Below, in pieces: positions 1 through 8,603 of a stretch of DNA of 64,000 nucleotides (within the stretch, counting starts at the first letter, position 1; the number at the start of each line of letters is the position of its first letter). The stretch spans positions 2,944,001 through 3,008,000 of the forward strand of contig NZ_JAMCOS010000001.1 in assembly GCF_028069655.1 (NCBI RefSeq). The letters run 5' to 3'. A model generated the notes under the pieces. It did no database searches. It was not told the DNA's origin and worked only from the letters and a program-made list of their open reading frames with translations. Both the position numbers and the translations under genes were made by a program. This stretch comes from Acidovorax sp. NCPPB 4044. Its GTDB lineage: Bacteria > Pseudomonadota > Gammaproteobacteria > Burkholderiales > Burkholderiaceae_C.

Positions 1-1167
1 ACCGGCGAGCGCATCCGCCGCACCCACCACTACGACGTCTTCGGCCGCCGCATCGCCAGCCGCATCGAGCGCTCTTCGCCCGCAGGCCAGGCCAGCACCG
101 AACAGCGCTGCCACGGCTGGCAGGGCGACGCCCTGACCCTCACCGAACTGCGCGATCCGCGCCGCCCCCAGGACGCCCAGCGCGTCCACACGCTCTACGC
201 CCCCGGCTCCTTCGTTCCGCTGCTGCGCATCCAGACCCGCGCCAGCGCCGAGCCCCCGACCCTGGCGCAGCTCTTGGGCGCCGCCGACCCCGGCGACCGC
301 GAACAGCCCGAGCCCCTGCAAACCCTGCAGGAGGAACTGCTCCACGGCACCGCCAGCGACCACACCCGCCGCCACCTCCAATCGATGGGCCTGGACGTGC
401 AGCGCCTGCAGCAGCAACTGCGCGGCGACGGCGCAGAGATCGTCCACCTGCACCTCTACCACTGCGACCACCTGGGCACCCCGCTCGCGCTCCTCAACGC
501 ACGCGGCCACATCGACTGGCACATCGAACTCGACCCCTGGGGCAACACCGTGGCCGAGCACAACCCGCTGGGGCTGCACCAGCCCATCCGCATGCAGGGG
601 CAGCACGACGAAGGCGCCGGCGCGGGGTTGTTCTATAACCGGCACCGGTATTACGACCCGCAGTTGGGGAGGTATGTGTCGCAGGATCCGATCGGGTTGG
701 CGGGTGGGGTGAATACCTATGCTTACGCAAACTCAGACCCTCGTAATCAGATAGACCCCCAAGGGCTCCGTGGTTTTGGTTACTCAGCGCCAGGAACTTA
801 CTACCCCAGGGGAACCCCTCCTAGACCGCTGCCGCGAAACGACTTGCCGACTAGGGCCGCATATGAAGCAGCAGCAAATATGACCCAGACCCCCAATCCC
901 TCATATCCAGGCGATCCACTGGATATGCCATGCGTCCAATGGAATTGCTCGAGCGGTATTACTTGCAAACCCAATGACTACAGAGCCCCTTCTGACTTCC
1001 TCCCCCCAGCCACCTCTACTGCGGACGCGCCGAATGGCTGCAAATGCGTCAAGGCAGGAAGAGATCCAGCATATCAGCCATTCTTCGACCCAAATGTCGA
1101 CCCATACGCCAACATAAATGACACCAAAGACAATTGGCGAAAAGGCACAAGGATATTTAAAAAATGA
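1..1167 (+). CDS. Rhs-family polymorphic toxin, C-terminal part (5' end outside window)
   Basis: The frame is open from base 1, so the gene enters from upstream; 388 residues are visible. Residues 1 to about 250 are the conserved Rhs/YD-repeat shell end: YDVFGRR near the start, then HLGTPLAL, YNRHRYYDPQLGRYVSQDP, IGLAGGVNTY and finally the DPxGL border motif near residue 252. In this family the border is cut autoproteolytically and the tip that follows is the toxin. The tip (about 135 residues) is unrelated to toxin families I recognise. It has a cluster of five cysteines (CVQWNC, TC, GCKC) and ends RKGTRIFKK. Base composition drops sharply to AT-rich exactly at the border, typical of exchanged tips. 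The stop overlaps the ATG of the next gene. Delivery would be by a type VI or similar system that is not in this window. Confidence 0.93.
   Translation, partial: TGERIRRTHHYDVFGRRIASRIERSSPAGQASTEQRCHGWQGDALTLTELRDPRRPQDAQRVHTLYAPGSFVPLLRIQTRASAEPPTLAQLLGAADPGDREQPEPLQTLQEELLHGTASDHTRRHLQSMGLDVQRLQQQLRGDGAEIVHLHLYHCDHLGTPLALLNARGHIDWHIELDPWGNTVAEHNPLGLHQPIRMQGQHDEGAGAGLFYNRHRYYDPQLGRYVSQDPIGLAGGVNTYAYANSDPRNQIDPQGLRGFGYSAPGTYYPRGTPPRPLPRNDLPTRAAYEAAANMTQTPNPSYPGDPLDMPCVQWNCSSGITCKPNDYRAPSDFLPPATSTADAPNGCKCVKAGRDPAYQPFFDPNVDPYANINDTKDNWRKGTRIFKK
483..719 (+). repeat. Rhs core direct repeat, copy 1
   Basis: These 237 bases, the end of the Rhs core up to the codon for VNTY, recur without a visible difference at 1484-1720, an offset of 1001 bases. 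Upstream of it similarity continues back to about position 412, but the second copy lacks 29 bases (454-482). Confidence 0.95.
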
Positions 1168-1421
1168 AGGCCATACTTTTTATATTGGGATGCAGCTTGA
1201 TCGCACTGGGAATGAAATACATTCCAAGCGAGCTATCAACCAATGCAAACGGGGCAAAATCAGCAATACCTCATATAGTTTACTGGATGCTATTACCCTT
1301 GGAGAAATACCTTGGCAGATATGCCATACCATTCATAGGATTGATCATGGTAATAGCATCAATATTATTGAAGAAAAGAAAAACAGAGCCTGAGGAAAAA
1401 GAAAAAATCTCATCCAAATGA
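1164..1421 (+). CDS. small two-helix membrane protein, candidate immunity protein for the Rhs tip
   Basis: 85 residues. The ATG overlaps the rhs stop in an ATGA arrangement, so translation is probably coupled. Two hydrophobic segments are visible: residues 3-17 (ILFILGCSLIALGMK) and about 54-70 (YAIPFIGLIMVIASILL). A charged C-terminal tail KKRKTEPEEKEK follows. There is no cleavable signal peptide, so an inner-membrane protein is likely. I recognise no family. Position directly behind a toxin tip, small size, low GC and the coupled start are what immunity genes of Rhs systems normally show; the immunity role is inference. A membrane immunity protein would fit a toxin acting in or through the envelope. 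Confidence 0.7.
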   Translation: MKAILFILGCSLIALGMKYIPSELSTNANGAKSAIPHIVYWMLLPLEKYLGRYAIPFIGLIMVIASILLKKRKTEPEEKEKISSK

Positions 1422-1483
1422 GACGCGCACAGCGGCTGCAGCAGCGACTGCGCGGCGACGGCGCAGAGATCGTTCACCTGCAC

Positions 1484-1720
1484 GCTCGCGCTCCTCAACG
1501 CACGCGGCCACATCGACTGGCACATCGAACTCGACCCCTGGGGCAACACCGTGGCCGAGCACAACCCGCTGGGGCTGCACCAGCCCATCCGCATGCAGGG
1601 GCAGCACGACGAAGGCGCCGGCGCGGGGTTGTTCTATAACCGGCACCGGTATTACGACCCGCAGTTGGGGAGGTATGTGTCGCAGGATCCGATCGGGTTG
1701 GCGGGTGGGGTGAATACCTA
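1484..1720 (+). repeat. Rhs core direct repeat, copy 2
   Basis: Second copy of the 237-base Rhs core end (see 483-719). Crossing over between the copies would remove 1001 bases, that is the present tip plus its immunity candidate, and join the downstream tip to the main gene in frame. Confidence 0.95.
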
Positions 1721-2174
1721 CCAATACGGCAATGCCAATCCGACCAACTACAAAGATCCGGTAGGTTTAGCCACACAGTCCGACTTTGATCTTGCCATTT
1801 CTTTAATCAAAGACAAGGCGCCTGAAGTCTTCCCAAGCAACCCTGCTTCCATTACAGCAATACCTGACCTCTCAAGCGTCTTTGGTGCTCCGGTACAGGG
1901 CTATACCGACCTTGCAAACAACATTCAGATCAACGCGAATCTCTACGGCGACTGTCGAACCCCTGTAGATGAATTTCTGATAACAGAATTCCTTCAGACT
2001 GTTGCTCATGAACTACAGCACGCACAACAAAGTACTTTTGAGAAACTTCTCACGCATGGCCCGCTACATGAGCAACTGGACAGGAATGCAGAAATTATCG
2101 CCAACCAAACCAAAGATGAATTCAAAAAACGCCGCCCAAAATCACCAACCATTTCATGCAAATGCTCGCCGTGA
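1551..2174 (+). CDS. displaced (orphan) Rhs C-terminal cassette with HExxH metallopeptidase-like tip
   Basis: The frame is open from 1422, directly behind the preceding stop. The first usable in-frame start is GTG 1551, which gives 207 residues. Residues 1 to about 72 repeat the Rhs core end (YNRHRYYDPQLGRYV ... VGL). A new tip follows, TQSDFDLAISLIKDK onward. It contains VAHELQHAQQ, with HELQH at residues 153-157 matching the HExxH zinc ligand motif. A downstream RNAEIIAN holds Glu181 as a possible third ligand. A 29-base deletion in the core fragment (compared with 454-482) puts the frame out of register with a normal Rhs core, so this is probably a silent reserve tip. It may not be expressed. 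The metallopeptidase assignment rests on the motif only. Confidence 0.75.
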   Translation: MAEHNPLGLHQPIRMQGQHDEGAGAGLFYNRHRYYDPQLGRYVSQDPIGLAGGVNTYQYGNANPTNYKDPVGLATQSDFDLAISLIKDKAPEVFPSNPASITAIPDLSSVFGAPVQGYTDLANNIQINANLYGDCRTPVDEFLITEFLQTVAHELQHAQQSTFEKLLTHGPLHEQLDRNAEIIANQTKDEFKKRRPKSPTISCKCSP

Positions 2175-2602
2175 GAACCAATTTCAAACTTCCCGCAATA
2201 CTTGCGATCTTATTATTCATTGCCATTGCTGCAGGATTGATTAGCTATAGAAGCGACGCCATTTCCGAGCAAAAAGCGTCTTCCATAATAATTATTCAAA
2301 CCCTTTCCCCAACAAGAAATGCTGCCGACAGGTGCTGGACAGAGAAAAATATCAGCGCCACCGAATGCAAACAGGCGACAGATAATCTATCAAAAATCAA
2401 AGACAGTCATAGAATTTATTTCATCTCAGATCAAGGACTTATAGGAATTGACCACGAACATCAAAACCTCATTATCTTGACCCCCGAAATAAAGGATGGG
2501 CATATCGCATGGAAATGCTCGGGACATCCAGAGAAAGCATTACCAAAATCATGCACATCTGTTGCCAGCAGCATCCAACGCTCGAATGATAAGGAAGACT
2601 GA
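2156..2602 (+). CDS. membrane-anchored protein with pilin-like C-terminus, candidate immunity gene
   Basis: 148 residues from ATG 2156 (an alternative ATG at 2162). It overlaps the end of the displaced Rhs tip by 19 bases. One N-terminal hydrophobic helix (KLPAILAILLFIAIAAGLIS) is followed by a periplasmic domain. Its end, NLIILTPEIKDGHIAWKCSG then PEKALPKSC, resembles the last strands and disulfide loop of type IV major pilins (W-x-C-S-G ... LP-x-x-C). It lacks the pilin GFTLIE processing motif, so it is not a normal pilin. The position behind an HExxH tip suggests an immunity partner. The pilin resemblance is by eye and the function is unproven. Confidence 0.6.
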   Translation: MQMLAVRTNFKLPAILAILLFIAIAAGLISYRSDAISEQKASSIIIIQTLSPTRNAADRCWTEKNISATECKQATDNLSKIKDSHRIYFISDQGLIGIDHEHQNLIILTPEIKDGHIAWKCSGHPEKALPKSCTSVASSIQRSNDKED

Positions 2603-2606
2603 ACGG

Positions 2607-3065
2607 ATGAAAGCAATAAAAACTTATTTACCCATCATCGCCCTGCACTCCACTCTGGCTCATGCGAATGGGTGCCTTGATTGGAAAGAAAGCCTTGAAA
2701 GACTGAATTCAGTCGAAACAAAATACACAGCCAGCAGCCTGACCAATCGAGCCGTTGACGATATTTTTCTGAAGAAACACGGGAACATCGTCACATATGC
2801 AGAGAAAGACGAGATACGCACAATATCTTTAAGAGAAGCACGCACCAACCTGAGACTTTATTTCCTTGAGTTTTACTTCCCTGTCGCAGAAAATGATTGC
2901 CTGAAGATTAACGGGCAAACCCATAAACCCATGGGCGACCACTCGCTGACAATTTCTCATCCGTCACCGGGCATTCTCATTTCTGAATTTTTCAAGAACA
3001 AAACACTTGAGGCACGGATATTCTTGCAGTGCTTTTGCTCGTTTATCTATCGCAAGCCTGACTGA
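2607..3065 (+). CDS. secreted hypothetical protein
   Basis: 152 residues. ATG 2607 lies 4 bases after the previous stop and gives a good signal peptide (MKAIKTYLPIIALHSTLAHA, then NGC); longer in-frame starts lie inside the preceding gene. The mature protein holds four cysteines (NGC, NDC, then QCFC near the end) and is strongly charged in the middle (EKDEIRTISLREAR). I recognise no family. Low GC and close spacing place it with the neighbouring cassette genes. It could be a periplasmic immunity or accessory protein of the displaced tip. Confidence 0.6.
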   Translation: MKAIKTYLPIIALHSTLAHANGCLDWKESLERLNSVETKYTASSLTNRAVDDIFLKKHGNIVTYAEKDEIRTISLREARTNLRLYFLEFYFPVAENDCLKINGQTHKPMGDHSLTISHPSPGILISEFFKNKTLEARIFLQCFCSFIYRKPD

Positions 3066-3134
3066 ATTTCCACAAGATTCATTCGCTTGCAGGCGAAATC
3101 CCCAGTGCACATTCGGATATCCAATAGATAATCA

Positions 3135-3527
3135 ATGAAAACAAGAATAAAGCCCTTTGCCATGGCCACATCAGGCTTCATCTTTCTTCTCATCGCCGGT
3201 TGCTACCCCATCCACGATGAAAGCAATTGTGAAGACGAAGTTCTGTCGTCAAAGAAATCGCTCGATGGCGAGAATCGAGCCACTCTCACACTACGCAGTT
3301 GCGGCAGCACCACCCCAGCTTCGAAAATCATCCGTCTCCAGAAAATCGATCCCGAAAACACGAACAACCAAGGACATGGGGAGAGGATCTATATCACTAC
3401 AGCGGAGGGCGATTTGCCTTTCCATTGGGAAGGAAATCTTCTAAGAATAGAAGCGCCCGAGACGGGCCAACACATCTTCCTCAGCAAGGGCAAATGGGGA
3501 AATACCGATATCGCTTACTTTCGGTAA
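3135..3527 (+). CDS. small lipoprotein of the Rhs cassette island
   Basis: 130 residues. The N-terminus is basic, then hydrophobic, then lipobox LIAG-C with Cys23, so it should be a lipid-anchored periplasmic protein. The body (ESNCEDEVLSSKKSLDGENR, then ATLTLRSCG) contains two more cysteines and looks like a small beta-rich domain ending GKWGNTDIAYFR. No family is recognised. It sits 69 bases after the previous gene and has the same low GC. Lipoproteins of this size often serve as periplasmic immunity proteins beside Rhs and T6SS effectors; here that is inference from position. Confidence 0.6.
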   Translation: MKTRIKPFAMATSGFIFLLIAGCYPIHDESNCEDEVLSSKKSLDGENRATLTLRSCGSTTPASKIIRLQKIDPENTNNQGHGERIYITTAEGDLPFHWEGNLLRIEAPETGQHIFLSKGKWGNTDIAYFR

Positions 3528-3914
3528 TCAGAGAGGGGCTTCCATCCATCCCTTCGCATGGATTGGAAACCGCACCGCGCTGAGCTGCGTCTGAGCGCAC
3601 GATCTGCCACCACCCCCAGTGGCAGAGGGCGCCTAAAAACAAGCCCGTCACCGCATCTGGTGGCCATCCACAGTTCGCCACCGCCAGACCCTCCACCCAA
3701 AGTCAATGCGCGCGCCGGCACACCGCACAGCGCCGCCCTCCCCTCCACCCCCTCGATTTCCATCAATCGCATAACCGGAATTTCCGCTTATGCGAGGAAG
3801 AACGTCGCGCGCCGGCCGGGGATGCGCGCTGCGGCCCGGATGGGCCCATAGTCCGGCGCAGGCAGCGTCGACACTTCCACACACCCTTTTCACAACCCTT
3901 TTGCAGATCTCAAC
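3528..3914 (+). other. intergenic region at the end of the Rhs island
   Basis: No convincing gene. GC returns to the chromosomal level here, marking the island border. It holds a perfect 8-base stem (3603-3610 with 3619-3626, TCTGCCAC/GTGGCAGA) without a T-tract and a near-perfect 29-base palindrome at 3767-3795. The sequence just upstream of the next gene repeats CCTTTT around CACAAC. Confidence 0.6.
3767..3795. promoter_or_regulatory. 29-base near-perfect palindrome
   Basis: TCGCATAA at the left and TTATGCGA at the right enclose CCGGAATTTCCGC, itself almost palindromic. Only one base pair (positions 9/21) and the central base break the symmetry. It lies 119 bases before the exported-protein gene at 3915. 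With no T-run after it, an operator is as likely as a terminator. Confidence 0.5.
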
Positions 3915-4604
3915 ATGCAGCACTCTTTCGCTCTGAAATCTCTTTGGCTGGGTATTCCGGCGCTGTCCCTGGCGTTCTCGGCGGTGGCCGATGAGCCTGC
4001 GCCGCTGACGTTGCCGCTGGGCCCTGCCGTGTCGGCCTATCTGGCCAGTTCGGGCACGCAGGCCGTCTCGGGCAGCGGCACGGTGAACAACCAGGCGGGC
4101 ACGGGCACCGGCACCGCCGTGCGCGATGCCGCCGTCACCGTGACGTTCGAAGGCCAGCCCGCGCTGCGCAAGAGCACGGTGATCACGCTGAACTTCCAGA
4201 CGAGCAGCGGTTCGTCCACGGTCGACAGCACGCTGATCAACTACTACGACTCGGGCTACACGGTCCCGCGCGGCGCGGTGATCAGCGGCCTGTATTCGGT
4301 CACGAACACCGCCACGCCGCTGCCGGCCACGGCCAAGGCCGGCGACTCGGGCTCCTGGTACACGCTGAGGGTCTACAGCGATTCCGGCAAGTGGCTGCAA
4401 CTGGGCACGGCGACGGTGAATTACTCGGTGCAGGCCGATACCGATTCCACGCTGCTGCTGTCCGTCGTGACAACGGCCACGCCGGTGCTGGGCACCCCCA
4501 TCGTCAACACCTCCACCTACCGCCTCGCCGCGACGGGCGCCGCGGTGCCGCTGACCGAGACCGCGACCAGCTCCGGCACGGACCTGCAGATCACCTACGA
4601 GTGA
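3915..4604 (+). CDS. exported hypothetical protein
   Basis: 229 residues with a clear signal peptide (QHSFALKSLWLGIPALSLAF, cleavage probably after SAVA). The mature chain is rich in Thr, Ser, Gly and Ala, with alternating beta-type patterns (VTVTFEGQPAL, VITLNFQTSSG, YTLRVYSDSGK, VNYSVQADTDSTLL) and no cysteine. This suggests an all-beta extracellular or periplasmic protein. It has no obvious pilin or autotransporter motif. GC is that of the chromosome, unlike the Rhs cassette upstream. It is transcribed alone, between the palindrome-bearing spacer and modA. I do not recognise the family. Confidence 0.7.
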   Translation: MQHSFALKSLWLGIPALSLAFSAVADEPAPLTLPLGPAVSAYLASSGTQAVSGSGTVNNQAGTGTGTAVRDAAVTVTFEGQPALRKSTVITLNFQTSSGSSTVDSTLINYYDSGYTVPRGAVISGLYSVTNTATPLPATAKAGDSGSWYTLRVYSDSGKWLQLGTATVNYSVQADTDSTLLLSVVTTATPVLGTPIVNTSTYRLAATGAAVPLTETATSSGTDLQITYE

Positions 4605-5648
<1,044 letters not shown>

Positions 5649-5658
5649 CGCGCGGGAC

Positions 5659-6336
5659 ATGCCTTTCTCGGCGGACGATCTCGCGGCCATCGGCCTCACG
5701 CTGCGGCTCGCGGGGCTGACCACGCTGCTGCTGCTGGTGCTGTGCACGCCGCTGGCCTGGTGGCTGGCGCGCACGCCCTCGCGCTGGCGCGGGCCGGTGT
5801 CGGCCGTGGTGGCGCTGCCGCTGGTGCTGCCGCCGACGGTGATCGGCTTCTACCTGCTGCTGCTGATGGGCCCGCACGGCGCCGTGGGGCGCCTCATGCA
5901 GACGCTTGGCCTCGCCACGCTGCCGTTCACGTTCGGCGGGCTGCTGGTGGGGTCGCTGGTGTATTCGCTGCCGTTCGCGGTGCAGCCGCTGCAGCGCGCC
6001 TTCGAGGCGGTGGGCGACCGGCCGCTGGAGGTGGCGGCGCTGCTGGGCGCGGGGCCGCTGGACCGGTTTTTCACCGTGGCGCTGCCGCTCGCGCGGCCGG
6101 GCTTCCTCACGGCCGGTGTGCTGAGCTTCGCGCACACCGTGGGCGAGTTCGGCGTGGTGCTGATGCTGGGCGGCAACATCCCGGGGGTGACGCGCGTGGT
6201 GTCGGTGCAGATCTACGACCACGTGGAGGCGCTCGAATACGTGCAGGCGCACTGGCTCGCGGGCACGATGGTGGTGTTTTCGTTCGCGGTGCTGCTGGCG
6301 CTGCACTGGCTGCAGCCGGCCCGGGGGCGCACGTGA
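5659..6336 (+). CDS. modB: molybdate ABC transporter, permease
   Basis: 225 residues, a usual length for ModB. Five or so hydrophobic segments are visible, beginning LAAIGLTLRLAGLTTLLLLV. The ABC-coupling EAA loop is present as EVAALLGAGPLDRFFTVALP, then LARPGFLTAGVLSFAHTVGE with the ModB/CysTW-type GEFGVVLMLGGNIPG segment. It forms the membrane channel that takes molybdate from ModA. Its stop overlaps the GTG start of modC, so the two products are probably made in a coupled way. Confidence 0.93.
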   Translation: MPFSADDLAAIGLTLRLAGLTTLLLLVLCTPLAWWLARTPSRWRGPVSAVVALPLVLPPTVIGFYLLLLMGPHGAVGRLMQTLGLATLPFTFGGLLVGSLVYSLPFAVQPLQRAFEAVGDRPLEVAALLGAGPLDRFFTVALPLARPGFLTAGVLSFAHTVGEFGVVLMLGGNIPGVTRVVSVQIYDHVEALEYVQAHWLAGTMVVFSFAVLLALHWLQPARGRT

Positions 6337-7478
6337 CGGCGCATATGACGGCGCACATGGCGACGCCATCGCACGCGGCCCCGGACGGCCCCGGCGCGCA
6401 GGCCATCGCCGTGCGGCTGCAGTTGCCGCGGCCCGGGCGGTTCACGCTCGATGTGGACCTGTCCCTGCCGGGCCAGGGCATCACGGCGGTGTTCGGGCCG
6501 TCGGGCTGCGGCAAGACCAGCCTGCTGCGCGCGATGGCCGGGCTGGAGCGCGGCGCGGGCCGCGTCGCCGTGCCGGGCGACGTGTGGCAGGACGATGCCC
6601 GGGGCCTGTGGCGCCCGCCGCACGAGCGCGCGCTGGGCTATGTGTTCCAGGAGCCCGGCCTGTTCACGCACCTGGACGTGCGCGGCAACCTCGACTACGG
6701 CCTGCGGCGCACGCCGGCGGCGCGGCGCCGGGTGCCCCTGGAGCAGGCGGTGGAGCTGCTGGGCATCGGCCCGCTGCTGGCGCGGCGCACCGATGCGCTC
6801 TCCGGCGGCGAGCGCCAGCGTGTGGCGATCGCGCGGGCGCTGGCGGCCAGCCCGCGCGTGCTGTTCATGGACGAGCCGCTCGCCGCGCTGGATGCCGAGC
6901 GCAAGGCCGAGGTGATGCCCTACCTGGAGCGGCTGCAGCGCGGCCTGGATATTCCCGTGCTGTACGTGAGCCATGCGCACGACGAGGTGGCGCGCCTGGC
7001 CTCGCAGCTGGTGCTGCTGCGCGAAGGCCGCGTGCTGGCCAGCGGCCCCATCGCGCAACTGATGGCGCGGCCCGACCTGCCGCTCGCCCACGGCGAGCTG
7101 GCCGCCACGCTGGCCGAGGGCGTGGCCGAGCACCACGATGCGGCCGACCAGCTCGCCACGGTGCGTTTGCCGGGCGGCCAGGCCCTGGACCTGGCGGCGG
7201 AACGCGCACTGCCGCCCGGCACCCCGGTGCGGCTGCGCGTGCAGGCGCGCGACGTCAGCATCGCGCTGGCGCCGCCGGCCGCCAGCAGCGTGCTCAACGT
7301 GCTGCCGGCGCGCGTGGTGGAGCTGCGCGAGGACCGCGCCGGCCAGGTGCTGGTGGTGCTGGATGCCGGCGGCACCCCGCTGCTGGCGCGCATCACGCGC
7401 CGCTCGGCCCGCCTGCTGGCGCTGGCACCGGGGCTGGCGGTGCACGCGCAGGTGAAGGGCGTGGCGCTGCTGGGGTGA
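6333..7478 (+). CDS. modC: molybdate ABC transporter, ATP-binding protein
   Basis: 381 residues if GTG 6333 is used (overlapping the modB stop); ATG 6345 or 6357 would shorten it by 4 or 8 residues. Walker A GPSGCGKTS lies at residues 55-63, Q-loop VFQEPGLF, signature LSGGERQRVAIARAL near 155 and Walker B VLFMDEPLAALD near 170-181, then H-loop SHAHDE. The C-terminal 90 residues form a Mop/TOBE-type molybdate-binding domain (SVLNVLPARVVEL ... LARITRRSARLLAL), characteristic of ModC. It energises molybdate import at the inner face of the membrane. Confidence 0.93.
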   Translation: MTAHMTAHMATPSHAAPDGPGAQAIAVRLQLPRPGRFTLDVDLSLPGQGITAVFGPSGCGKTSLLRAMAGLERGAGRVAVPGDVWQDDARGLWRPPHERALGYVFQEPGLFTHLDVRGNLDYGLRRTPAARRRVPLEQAVELLGIGPLLARRTDALSGGERQRVAIARALAASPRVLFMDEPLAALDAERKAEVMPYLERLQRGLDIPVLYVSHAHDEVARLASQLVLLREGRVLASGPIAQLMARPDLPLAHGELAATLAEGVAEHHDAADQLATVRLPGGQALDLAAERALPPGTPVRLRVQARDVSIALAPPAASSVLNVLPARVVELREDRAGQVLVVLDAGGTPLLARITRRSARLLALAPGLAVHAQVKGVALLG

Positions 7479-7596
7479 GCCGGGGCGCGGCTACAGCTGG
7501 CACACGTCTGCGAGTCAGCGCAGCAATTGATGCAATTCATATGCAACGACAAATAGTCGATGCGGCCAACGGCTCCACACCGTGTTGGGACTTTTA

Positions 7597-8468
7597 GAGT
7601 GGCTAACACGACTTGCCAAGAGCATGGTCAAGAGCGGTTAGGCTTGCTCGTTCATGTCCAGACGCCCTGTTAGCACAGAGCTGTGGAAACAGCTCCAGCC
7701 CCTGATTCCTGTTTTCACGCCTTCAACCAAGGGCGGCCCACGCCGCCTCAAGGTCAGTGACGAAGCTGCTCTCAACGGCATCTTGTTCGTGCTGCACACA
7801 GGCATCCCGTGGGAAGACCTTCCGCAATCTCTGGGCTGGGGCAGCGGCATGACCTGTTGGCGACGGCTGAGGGATTGGAATGCTGCAGGCGTGTGGGACA
7901 AACTGCACCAAGCCATGCTGGTGCGTCTACGTGAGCACGACCAAATCGATTGGAGCCGAGCCAGCATCGACGGCTCATCGGTGCCAAGCCCCCGGGGGGC
8001 CAGGAAACAGGCCCCAACCCCACGGACCGGGGCAAGCTCGGAAGCAAACGGCACATCGTTGTAGATGCCCGAGGCATTCCACTGGTGGTACTGGTCAGTG
8101 GAGCTAACCGGCACGACTCCATCATGTTCGAGAGGTGCATCGATGCACTCCCGGCAGTCAAAGGGTTGAGCGGCAGGCCGCGCCGCTGGCCATCGAAGCT
8201 GCATTCCGACAAGGGCTACGACTACGCGAGATGCAGGGCGCATCTACGCAGCCATGGCATCAAGAGCAGGATTGCCAGGCGGGGCATGGAAAGCAGCCAG
8301 CGCCTGGGCAAACACCGCTGGGTGGTGGAGAGGACTCACGCATGGTTTGCTGGCTTCGGCAAACTGCGCGTTCGATTCGAGCGCAGGCTCGACATTCACC
8401 GCGCGCTGCTCACGTTGGCTGCCGCAATCATCTGCTCGCGCTTTGTCGAGCGGTCGTGTTAGCCGCTC
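7597..8468 (+). mobile_element. IS5-family insertion sequence (IS427-like group)
   Basis: 872 bp. Terminal inverted repeats GAGTGGCTAACACGAC (left) and GTCGTGTTAGCCGCTC (right) differ at one position. They are flanked by a direct TTA duplication (7594-7596 and 8469-8471). A 2-3 base TNA target duplication and a two-frame transposase are typical of the IS427 group. The right flank is a copy of the dispersed repeat described at 8475-8510. Both ends look intact, so the element may still be able to move. Confidence 0.9.
7654..8462 (+). CDS. IS5-family DDE transposase, two frames joined by a programmed -1 frameshift
   Basis: The first frame runs 7654-8064 and the second is open to 8462. In the first frame the N-terminal domain reads LWKQLQPLIPVFTPSTKGGP, with GIPWEDLPQSLGWGSGMTCW typical of IS5 transposases and the first catalytic region around SRASIDGSSV. 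The second frame continues GAKPPGGQETGPNPTDRGKL, HIVVDARGIPL, DKGYDYARCR (second Asp) and HRWVVERTHAWF (catalytic Glu). The shift probably occurs in the run GCCCCCGGGGGG near 7987-8000. A fusion of about 269 residues would result. Both halves appear undamaged. Confidence 0.88.
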
Positions 8469-8474
8469 TTATTT

Positions 8475-8510
8475 GATAGCAAACTATTGAATGAAACCGG
8501 CGGCATGAGG
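8475..8510 (+). repeat. dispersed intergenic repeat, copy a
   Basis: Reads GATAGCAAACTATTGAATGA then AACCGGCGGCATGAGG. The same unit occurs at 21875, 22822, 41800, 45746, 53300 and 63923. This copy abuts the IS5-family element by a few bases. Confidence 0.85.
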
Positions 8511-8603
8511 CCGGAATGATCCATGGAATCCGCCCCGGCACGGCTCGACCGTTGCCGGCATCGGCTGACAGACCCGGGCCGCGTCCGTCACCACACTGCC
8601 CGG

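Noticed and set aside
7987-8000. The IS5-family transposase as a pseudogene because of two frames
   Set aside because: The -1 overlap with a C/G slippery run is the normal programmed frameshift arrangement of this group, and both halves and both ends are intact.
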